From positions 1,212,441-1,276,440 of the forward strand of contig NC_092368.1 of NCBI RefSeq assembly GCF_030848805.1: a stretch of DNA of 64,000 bases, written 5' to 3'. The stretch is from Temnothorax longispinosus. Taxonomy: Eukaryota > Arthropoda > Insecta > Hymenoptera > Formicidae. The notes under the pieces were generated by a model. That model was not told where the DNA came from. It saw only the letters and a list, made by a program, of their open reading frames with translations, and did not search any database. This document shows positions 26,657-34,945 of the stretch, piece after piece. The position numbers and the translations under genes are program-made. Every line of letters starts with the position of its first letter. Within the stretch, counting starts at the first letter, position 1.

Positions 26657-26841
26657 TTTAACAATGACGATATCGGGCGCCGGAAAACACGCCTGCTCGG
26701 CCTGCTTGAGGTTAACGACGTTTACTTTAAACTTGAATGTGCTTTTGCGCCAAAACGTCACGACACTACACGACACGTACTGCGGGTACTGCCGTTGCGG
26801 CATGCGCGTTGAACTCGGAACTCGGAGTCGCATTGAATCAT

Positions 26842-26929
26842 TAGGCCCGTATCACACTCATAGACATAGGCTGAGTTTCCACTGAGCGCGTCACGCGTCG
26901 ACCGAGTTAACCAATCGAAACATCCCATT
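26842..26929. repeat. possible end of a further TTA-flanked MITE
   Basis: After a TTA at 26839-26841 the sequence reads GGCCCGTATCACACTCATAG, the same kind of tip as the elements to the right. No matching right end was found, so a truncated element is the most that can be claimed. An ACCAATC box follows at 26911. Confidence 0.35.
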
Positions 26930-27055
26930 GGGCGCGTTCAGCAGACTAAACCGCTCAGTAGCATTCGAACATGATTGGCTCTTACTTTTAGAACCAACCA
27001 ATCAACGTATTGTGTTGATAAGACGAACTCAACAGTTGTGTCTGCTGAACGCGGC
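26930..27055. repeat. hairpin MITE A
   Basis: A 126-bp imperfect palindrome with outer arms GGGCGCGTTCAGCAGAC and GTCTGCTGAACGCGGCC, differing at one position over 17 bp. The inner part holds gattggctc and aaccaatcaacg as an inverted CCAAT pair. It lies 274 bp upstream of the RAD51 start codon. Confidence 0.65.
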
Positions 27056-27078
27056 CATTTTGATCCCGTCACAAATAA

Positions 27079-27110
27079 GTGCTGGTTTACGACCTTGCTT
27101 TAAAGGGTAT
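27079..27110. repeat. left-end remnant of the 39366 MITE family
   Basis: GTGCTGGTTTACGACCTTGC and the following taaagggtattta match the left tip of the complete element at 39366-39534 with few differences. It is preceded by a TAA, as in the complete copy. The match stops where MITE B begins, and the right tip is not found after the cluster. Confidence 0.65.
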
Positions 27111-27113
27111 TTA

Positions 27114-27289
27114 AGGCCTTCACACATAAAATGTCGTAAGAGCGTAAAATGTAAGCGTAAGAAAATCGATCAATCCCAATCGAGTATTTTCCCCTACTGG
27201 GGTTACGGACAGCACAATACTCGATTGGGATTGGTCGATTTTCTTACGCTTACGTTTTACGTTCTTACGGGATTTTATGTGTGAAGGCC
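27114..27289. repeat. hairpin MITE B (TTA target site)
   Basis: A 176-bp palindrome with tips AGGCCTTCACACATAAAAT and ATTTTATGTGTGAAGGCC. The inner arms contain gtaagcgtaagaaaatcgat and its near complement. It is flanked by TTA at 27111-27113 and 27290-27292. GGCC tips with a TTA/TAA duplication suggest a Tourist-like (PIF/Harbinger) MITE. Confidence 0.8.
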
Positions 27290-27292
27290 TTA

Positions 27293-27448
27293 AACTGGCC
27301 ACACACACTTTTTCGTAACAGTAACAGTAGGATTTCGACCAATCGCGTTGCTCGATTCGAAAACGTACGGCCGTACGTTCCCGAATCGAGTAACACGATT
27401 GGTCGAAATCCTACTGTTACTGTTACGAAAAAGTGTGTGTCCGGGCCC
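27293..27448. repeat. hairpin MITE C (TTA target site)
   Basis: A 156-bp long-arm palindrome. The arms run CACACACTTTTTCGTAACAG, then taacagtaggatttcgacca, and are mirrored to gttacgaaaaagtgtgtgtc at the right. The loop centre is cgtacggccgtacg. It shares the TTA at 27290-27292 with element B and that at 27449-27451 with element D. Confidence 0.8.
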
Positions 27449-27451
27449 TTA

Positions 27452-27599
27452 GGCCTGGTCTACAATGGATGTTGTAAGTCGTAAGTCGTAAGAATTGGCC
27501 AATCACGGTGCATTATTTTTCGACCGCAAGGAGAATAATGAACTGTGATTGGTCAATTCTTACGACTTACGACTTACAACACCCATTGTAGACCGGGCC
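27452..27599. repeat. hairpin MITE D (TTA target site)
   Basis: A 148-bp palindrome with tips GGCCTGGTCTACAATGGATG and CACCCATTGTAGACCGGGCC. The inner arms hold aagtcgtaagaattggccaa and its partner ttggtcaattcttacgactt. It is flanked by TTA at 27449-27451 and 27600-27602. Confidence 0.8.
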
Positions 27600-27663
27600 T
27601 TAATGTAATAAAATTGGATGTTTTGTTTTGTTTTTATTGGCTATGTTTTGATTGTTGAGATTG

Positions 27664-27744
27664 GATTAAAATTTGACCAATCAGAATAAAGTTCACTAAA
27701 CTTGCGATTAGTTTTCTTTATTCTGATTGATTAATAATTTAATC
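27664..27744. repeat. short degenerate palindrome, probable old MITE
   Basis: The arms gattaaaatttgaccaatca-gaataaag and ctttattctgattgattaat-aatttaatc are near-complementary around a 24-bp loop. It carries the same ACCAATC/GATTG box pair as its neighbours, and its ends are unclear. Confidence 0.5.
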
Positions 27745-28195
27745 AATTTATTTTTGGTAATTATACAGTTTAGGGGCCTCACCTCAAATATCGTGCTCAA
27801 TCGACGCGTTTTTGCACGAAACGAAAGAATCTGGCAGAAAAGTGTCGCTCTGCCCCGCGACGCGAGATATTAAACGTTAAATTTGACAGGAATCAGGTTA
27901 TGATTCGGAAAAAAAAGAACAATAAAATAATAATAAAAATAAAATGACAAATAATGCGTCTTTTACGTTTTGTTTTTATTTTACATGACAAATACGTCCA
28001 ACATGGCTACCTTAAGCTCGCTTTTTATGACATGCTTCAAGCCACTTCTGCCCACCCCCCGCTCTAAATTTGAAATCACACTAGTGCGAGCCGATCAAGT
28101 CGTTTTTCAGTTCATGGTGCCGATATGCAAATTGATGAGGCAGCGTGATCGTGCGCGCTCTTTGTGCACTCGATCGGCGTCGCCGTCAGCAGGGA

Positions 28196-31100
28196 ATGGC
28201 GATGGAGGCTGCATTCCGCGAACGGCGCGATTCACGATCCCTCTCGTCTAGCGCATCCCGGAGCCCGAGCGCCGTCTTCTTCGACCTGGACAACACTCTC
28301 GTAGAGACCAGGAGAGCGGACAGTCAGGCTTGCCGCAAGGTACGAGAGGAACCGCGTCTTAACCTTAAGAACCGACCTATCTCCCCTTTCCCCGCCTACC
28401 CGTGGATCCGATTTGCGATACACCCTCTTTCCGAACCGTGGCCGAGAGAGATCGGTCGAACATGCCTGCGTATCGTTTCTCGCGATAATCGCACGGTCTC
28501 ACTCTCCCGCGACGTTTGCCCACTCGCCTCGCAAAAATAGAAGTCGCTCTCCCTTCCCCCCTCCCTGCGTGTAATACGAGCCGACTCCCCGATATAGAGC
28601 GCTTTCTTTTGCGGCGTGGTGGCTATTTTCGGCGTCGCGTCTCGCGAGAGAATTTGTGCGCGCCACGAGAATTTTACTCGCGTTTTTAGTCGCGCTTTCT
28701 TCGCCGCCCCTTTCCCCGCTATGCCCGTCTCGCCGTCTGGGCGCGAAAAAGTGCAGGAGAGTGCAGCTAAACGTGGACGGATGTTCGAGCGCTGGATTCT
28801 GGAACGCGGAGCGAAGTCCGAAGTTCGGAAGTCAGCTGCGACTTGCGAGCCGAGTCTTCCGAGTCGAGATTATTCGAGATCGAGGAAAAAATATCGCGTT
28901 CTAACCAACAAATTTTCCCGACGAGAGACTCATCGCGTGACAATTTTGTTGTTGCTGCGCGTGGAGATGACGGGGTACATTCCGATCGATGATATTTTTT
29001 AACGCATTGTTCCGACGTTATTAACGGAGCTAGCTTTAAGGTTATTCACGCGCTTCGGGACGCGAAATTCTCGATACGACTCTTCAAAAGAGATACTTTC
29101 GACGGCGGAGCAGCTGCGAGCGGCGGAACACGCGCACGTGTTCCGCGTGCGTGTGCATCGGCCGACGGCTATTTTCGGCCACCGGTGAGCGTGTCAAAGG
29201 GCAAGGCTAGGCAGCGAGAGGACCGTTCGACCGTTTCGGGAGCTCTGCCAGTTGGCTCTCGACTATGCTACGCGACGGACAGCGCGACGCCTCCTAGAGT
29301 CGCACAGTTCCGGAAATTACTTTCCTCTGGCACGTCGACGACATCGAGACTGGAGCAGTAGCGTCAAACGTACATCACCGGTTTTCGACTCCACGTCCTC
29401 TTCTTCTTCTTCTTTTTTCTCTTCTTCTTTACTTCTTTCGGAACAGTCGAGCACCATGAGTATCCCGGAGGGCGTCACCAAGTGCGTGGCCATCCTAAAG
29501 GCGGTGGACACGGACTCGGAAAAGTTCGCCGCGCTGTTCATGGTCACCAAGCTGGTGAACGCCAGGGATTGCACCTCTGCCGCGAAGAAGATGCTCTTCG
29601 AAGCCATCGGAGCCAAGTTCCTCAAGAAGCTGCTGTCCAGCTCTAACGTCCCTGTGGACTGCCCGCCGCAGGTATACAAGTCGGTGGCGTTGTCGGTTCT
29701 TTCCGCGTTCTGCAGCGAACCCGAATTGGCCTCTCATCCCGACATGGTGGTACATATCCCGGCGCTCTTGGAGATAGTGTCTCAGATGGACGAGGACGCG
29801 CCAGACGACATGCTGATCATCGTCAGCGAGGCTTTTACTTGTCTGCAGTGTATCGCGCAACATCCGCCTGGACAGAGAGCGTTGCTCGAGCAGAAAGCGA
29901 TTCCAAAGATGTGCGACATTTATGCGGAAAAGACCTTTCAGACGGACGAGGCTTTGAACATTCTGGTCACGTTGGTCGGTACCTTTGGACCGGAAGCTTG
30001 GAGTTCGACGGACACCGCTCCTTTTCACGCTATAATCAACAAGATAGCCTTGGACTTCGAGACTGATCATACAGAGAGAAAATTCGAGCTATGCACCATT
30101 CTGCAGGCTCTACTGCAATCCTGCAGAAAGGAAGTGATATCCGGGAGCGCGAAGGAAGAATCCTGGCCGTTGAGCATTCACAAGGGCCTGAACGATATTC
30201 TGGGGTCGAAAATAGGCAAGAAGCAACGGGATCCAGCTTTGAAACTCGCGTCCGTGATGATAGATCTGTTGGGCGCGGATTGGGCCATGTCCGATAAGGA
30301 AAAGCCAAAGATCTTCTTCCTTCTGCTCATTCAGCTGGCGTCGATCGAGGTCAGGATGCAGTTGGAGGACAAGCAGCTTAAGGCCGTGGTCGAGAATGCC
30401 GATCTGATCACGGCTTGTTTCATTATTCTCGAGATCTCGATCAGCTACATCGTCACGGATCAGCTGGATTTGGAGCAGAAGGAGAAACAGTCTCTGTACA
30501 CGGCGATGAAGGGCGCTTTCGCGGCCGTTATCGGCCTGCTCAGCTCCGTATCGAAGATGAAAACGTTGACGAATGTGAAGGAGAAGATGTTCGTGTGTGC
30601 TGTTGTCAGGGTGCTCACAGCTTGGATGGCGCAGGAAACGAGCGCGATGCGTCCTCAGCTTTACGCCGTGTTGCCGTACGTATTGACGGTGGCTAACGAT
30701 ACCTTTTACGCGCATCGTAACAGAAAACTGGCCGAGAAATGCAGAACTAAAGCGGACGAAGGAACATCGTCCGGAGAACCGATCGTTCGCGATCCGATGA
30801 GCGAGCTCGACATATTACGATTACTCTTGCCCGCTCTGTGCTACTTGGCTGTAGAAGAGGGCGCGAGGAAGATTCTTCTTCAGCATAAGCAGGACGAGGT
30901 CCTGTTCGAGTGTCTGTCTTATCACTGGACTATCGTGCACTACAAGAAGCCGCCAGTGCCGAGATCGGAACGTCTGAAGCTCTTGCAAGACGGCAACCGC
31001 ACGGAAGAGCTGGATTTGCATATTCTGGAGGAGATGAAGGATTCCAGAACCGCGATGGTGTCCATCTGTAACGTCCTGATGAATATCACCGTGCTGGAGG

Positions 31101-33741
31101 CGAAACTGGTGGAGGAGTCGCCGACGTTCATCTCGCTGCTAAAGTTCATCTACAACAATCTGCCGGAGCTGAAGCAGATCCCGGAGAACCTGGTACTGCA
31201 CGGTCATCTAGCGGTCCTGGGCCTATTGCTGATGAAGCAACAGGCAAAACGCATCAAGAAGAACGACTTCTCGATATGCCGTTACATTCAGGCCACCATA
31301 AGATTTCTGTGGGACGCGTACATCATCGACGAGGGCAACGATCCCACCGAGCTGGTGGTTGCCATGTCTTACAAGGAACACTGGATGGAGCTGATGGAGC
31401 TCTGGTTTCTGGGGATGCAGACGATGGCCGGTGTGCTGCAAGTGATACCCTGGCTGTCGCAATTCACAATAGAATCCGGCTGGGCGGAGGAGATCATCGA
31501 GACGCTGAAACGAGTGAAAATCGGCGGTCTGGAGCCGAACGTCAAGTCCGCCTTCGAGGATCTGCTGTGCCACTTGGTGAAGGCGGACGATAGCGTCGCG
31601 TCGGTGTTGAAAAAATGCGGCGCGTTAACCGTCTGTCGAAATCACCGTATGATGGAGCTTGGAAAGCGTCTCTTCGGGGACTAGAACTGAGCATTGAGAA
31701 CATTTTTGCATTAGCTTTTGGATTTTTTGTATTGCACGAGCGATGTAAAGAAATTTATGCTGCAGTTGTAGAGATAGCGAAGAATTAATTACCCGAGACG
31801 TACCAATTAATCGAACTATTGTATAAAAAGTAAAAATTTCGTAAAGTAGTTTCCTTAGTATTTTGCGACTTGAATTTATCATTTTACGCGTCTCCTTCCA
31901 ACGATGTTCGAAATGCATATGTGCGCGTAGTCCAGTGTATATTTAGACGGCATCACGTCTGGAAATAGTTTCCTGGCAAGCAAGAAAGCTAAGAAGCGTA
32001 TCGTTCGAAGAAACTTTTCGTAAATCACGTATACAGAGATGTATTACTTTTCTCACGCAAGACTTTAATATGTACATTACGTTTGTTTGTGAGATATTAT
32101 CGAGTGTGCTTTTTTTTTTTACTTCGCTACATCGCGGAAGCGGAGATCGTTGTATCGATGTTAATAATCTTAAGATGCTTTAACGAGGAATTTTGTAATG
32201 ACAGAAATACTTTCCTATTAAATGGAGGAATTTTGTAAGCGTTCGCTTGATTTCGTCACCATCATCCACACTATCACTTTATGTGCCTAACGTTTTTAAT
32301 GAAGTTTATTTTTTAACAAAGATATTAAAGAAAGATTACTGGATAGAAGAGACGATCAATTTCGTATAATTAACTGCGAATTGTGTACACCAGGTACATA
32401 CTTTTCCAAAGACAAGGCCATGCTTTAGCATCCAGAAATCTTTCAGCTACAACTTATAGGCTTTGGAAATAACATGTTGTTGTTGTTGGCACAACTCATT
32501 TTGTTGTTATTACAGCAACGTCCGTGGGTGCCACTTCGAGTGTCCACTAATCGGCTCGAGTATTTCAATGAATCAATGCATTTTCTAGGTAATCATTAAT
32601 AATGAATTAAGTGTCCTAAAAAAATTCCTTAACTGACCGCTGTATCCTGAGACCTTCGTTGATTAATGAGCTCCACATTCAATATTTGTCTCTTCACCTA
32701 CTTTATCTTGTCTGTCAAGAAATCGCTTTGCTAACAATTCTAATCTCTTTTTCTTTAACGAGAAGAAACGTTTTATACTCTGCGATATATGAACAAGATG
32801 GTCATCTACGAATTGTGCGCATTTTTTATTGAGTGTGGAAATTGCTTTCATCCTCATCTTTTCCTTCATTTTCAGTTCTTCACTCGTCATTCTTTATCAC
32901 CAAACTTGATTGTAATGAAAAAGAACTAACGACTCTCATTTGTATGCGTTTACCTACAGTTGACTGAGGAATTGACACGAGAGTACGGCATTCCGGAAGA
33001 TGCGTCCGCCAAGATAACGGCTACGTATCTGAAGCAATTTAGAAAGTGTCCGGACAACGCGACCCTCACATTGGACGCTTGGCGTACTATCCTCTGGAGC
33101 AAAGCGCTAGGCCATAAGTACTCGCAGCTAGCAAAAAAAATTTACGAAAGATGGCTGTATTTAAGATATCACTACATGACGCTGGCGCCGAGCACGGTTT
33201 CCATGCTGCGTCAATTCAAAAAGAAGTATCTGCTGGGTTTAATCACCAACGGCCCATCAAACGCTCAGTGGGAGAAGATATACAAACTGTCGCTGGAGCA
33301 GTACTTCGACGTTATCCTGGTATCCGGTGATCTGCCGTGCGAGAAACCAGACGCGGAGATATTCCAAAAGGCTTGCCATTTTCTTAACGTGCGACCCGAG
33401 GAGTGCATCATGGTCGGTGACAAGTTGGAGACCGATATTTTAGGTAGAGTTTCTTCTAACAATTTTTATAATTTTCAAAAATCTGCGCCTGGAAATATTT
33501 GCTTCAAAAGATATTAGATTACATGAAATAAATTGTAAAATTATCGTATGTAGGTGGAATCGAGGCTGGACTGTACGGGACGGTGTGGATACCTACTACG
33601 GATAAACCTCGTCTCTCGCAAGACGATCCCAAGCCGGATTTTATAATAAGACACGTAACGGAACTTCTCCGCATATTGGAGAGAGGTCCAAACGCGCCGG
33701 AACTCGAAGACTGCTCTTCAAATGGGTCCGATGGTAGCTAA
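28196..33741 (+). CDS. NANP: N-acylneuraminate-9-phosphatase, HAD superfamily
   Basis: Three exons, 28196-28339, 32960-33443 and 33554-33741, join in phase to 271 aa (human NANP 248). The enzyme removes phosphate from sialic acid 9-phosphate in the cytosol. HAD motif I is FFDLDNTL with the nucleophile pair Asp30/Asp32. Motif II is LITNGPSNAQWEK, the motif III lysine is in EKPDAEIF, and motif IV is VGDKLETDI, which is split by intron 2. Met codons at 28145 and 28202 are alternatives for the start; the 24 residues before the HAD core are Arg/Ser-rich and not conserved in the family. Intron 1 is 4.6 kb and contains the neurochondrin gene on the same strand and a small ORF on the other. Related HAD phosphatases could be confused with NANP, so substrate specificity is inferred. 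Confidence 0.87.
28340..29455. other. GC-rich part of NANP intron 1, probable neurochondrin promoter/5' UTR
   Basis: CG-rich throughout, with ORFs at 28616-29002 and 28656-28904 that lack domains and look incidental. A TTC/TCT-rich tract (about 29400-29440) sits just before the neurochondrin ATG. The promoter role is inferred from position and composition. Confidence 0.45.
29456..31684 (+). CDS. NCDN: neurochondrin
   Basis: A single uninterrupted coding exon of 742 aa (human neurochondrin 729). The start is the ATG in gcaccATGag, opening MSIPEGVTKCVAILKA. The frame stays open for 68 codons upstream, but that part reads as a Ser run of UTR type. The protein is a helical-repeat (ARM/HEAT-like) cytoplasmic protein known from vertebrates to act in neurons and in mGluR5/CaMKII regulation; a fly homologue exists. 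Family marks include SEKFAALFMVTKLVNA, LSAFCSEPELASHPDM, FGPEAW and the end KCGALTVCRNHR. It lies wholly within intron 1 of NANP in the same orientation, so the two transcripts overlap. No intron interrupts the coding part. Confidence 0.93.
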   Translation: MSIPEGVTKCVAILKAVDTDSEKFAALFMVTKLVNARDCTSAAKKMLFEAIGAKFLKKLLSSSNVPVDCPPQVYKSVALSVLSAFCSEPELASHPDMVVHIPALLEIVSQMDEDAPDDMLIIVSEAFTCLQCIAQHPPGQRALLEQKAIPKMCDIYAEKTFQTDEALNILVTLVGTFGPEAWSSTDTAPFHAIINKIALDFETDHTERKFELCTILQALLQSCRKEVISGSAKEESWPLSIHKGLNDILGSKIGKKQRDPALKLASVMIDLLGADWAMSDKEKPKIFFLLLIQLASIEVRMQLEDKQLKAVVENADLITACFIILEISISYIVTDQLDLEQKEKQSLYTAMKGAFAAVIGLLSSVSKMKTLTNVKEKMFVCAVVRVLTAWMAQETSAMRPQLYAVLPYVLTVANDTFYAHRNRKLAEKCRTKADEGTSSGEPIVRDPMSELDILRLLLPALCYLAVEEGARKILLQHKQDEVLFECLSYHWTIVHYKKPPVPRSERLKLLQDGNRTEELDLHILEEMKDSRTAMVSICNVLMNITVLEAKLVEESPTFISLLKFIYNNLPELKQIPENLVLHGHLAVLGLLLMKQQAKRIKKNDFSICRYIQATIRFLWDAYIIDEGNDPTELVVAMSYKEHWMELMELWFLGMQTMAGVLQVIPWLSQFTIESGWAEEIIETLKRVKIGGLEPNVKSAFEDLLCHLVKADDSVASVLKKCGALTVCRNHRMMELGKRLFGD
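31685..32662. other. neurochondrin 3' flank within NANP intron 1
   Basis: AT-rich and probably the neurochondrin 3' UTR. An imperfectly repeated GAGGAATTTTGTAA occurs near 32187 and 32226. Nothing else was recognised. Confidence 0.4.
32663..32890 (-). CDS. small charged, helical ORF antisense in NANP intron 1
   Basis: A 75-aa frame starts MTSEELKMKEKMRMKAISTL and ends VGEETNIECGAH. It is rich in Lys, Glu and Leu, with hydrophobic residues spaced as in a coiled coil (FFSLKKKRLELLAKRFLD), and has an A at -3 of the ATG. There is no signal peptide, no domain I recognise, and no splice partner I could support. It begins 70 bp from NANP exon 2 on the other strand. It could be an independent small gene or the first exon of a larger one; a chance ORF is not excluded. 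Confidence 0.4.
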   Translation of the reverse strand: MTSEELKMKEKMRMKAISTLNKKCAQFVDDHLVHISQSIKRFFSLKKKRLELLAKRFLDRQDKVGEETNIECGAH

Positions 33742-34945
33742 TGAGGAGATGCATGTTATATTAATTTTTTTTTGTAATGAAAAGCGACTCGATGCTTATA
33801 TAAGCATTTGATGTCTTACTAAGCAAGATCTATTAGGTTTTTGTTGTGTTAGCGTTGTTTTTTTCTATCATATACATTTTACGTACGATAGCACTCGAGT
33901 GTAGACGTAGATCGTTTTAATATATTGATTTACATTAGAAACATAATTTTGTTGTTGTATAACTTTCAGTCTACGGTTTTTGAGTTTTTGCGACATTTTC
34001 ATGGAGATGCTACAGTCTATTAGAGTCTATCTGTATTGATTATATCGATATAACATCCTATATTTCGTATAATAATTAAATACGAAAAAAACAGCTTAAA
34101 ACAAATACAATTATTTTGATAATGTTATATAACATTTTATAAAACTTGTTTTAAATGACGAAAGAACCACCGCACGTTATATTCGTAGTTTATTTAACGA
34201 CTTACCGAATTAATATCGCAAATAGATGCCAAGTGAGATATTTGTCAGTTACCCTTTCGAAGTTACCTTCTCGAAGTTAAAATAACTGTAGTGTACCGAG
34301 TAAGAGAGACGGAGATCATGTACAAAACAAAATGCACAAACAGAGCCAGTAGCTGTAGATAAATGAACAAAATGAGACATAGCAACCGTATCCAACTACT
34401 TTATCGTCCGTATAACTTTTTTAAAAAAATCGCGTTGTAATATATGTATTTTTAAGATATCTGTATAATATATTACATAAATCTCCTGTTGTACAAACAC
34501 GTAACATTTGTGTATTTGTACATAGATATGCACGGGACGTTGTACATGTGCGGCTACAAATGTACATGGTATCTATTTTTTCATGTGTATATTTTATCTC
34601 TGTTGAGAATTCAGCTTGTTGGATGTTCTACTGAACCACAAACAGACATATTGTAAAACTCGATATAAGACAACAGATGTATATGAATAAAGAAAAGATA
34701 TATATGAGATAAAATCAACGCTTATTTCGCTTCTCTACTACAATAATTAACATTGACATATCATTAGGTAATAAATGAATCATTTTTCTGCGTGAACTAA
34801 AAAATATTGTAATATGTTCAATGTTTATTTCGTTGCTAACACACATGGGTGACACAAATATGTATAAAGACAATATTACGACGAGCAATGTATTGAAAGC
34901 AAACGTTTCTTAACGAAAAACAAGAAGTATATTCATTAACTTAGT
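33742..34945. other. convergent 3' flanks of NANP and SPATA7
   Basis: AT-rich; both neighbours end here. An AATAAA at about 34685 is a possible distal poly(A) signal for NANP. No RNA gene, repeat end or coding exon was recognised. Confidence 0.45.

Noticed and set aside
28616..29002. 128-aa plus-strand ORF before neurochondrin
   Set aside because: Arg/Ser-rich translation of CG-rich DNA with no domain. It sits in the expected promoter/5' UTR of neurochondrin.
29252..29455. 68-codon N-terminal extension of neurochondrin
   Set aside because: The added residues are Ser/Arg-rich with a TTC-tract-derived run, unlike the family. ATG 29456 has a better context and gives the usual length.
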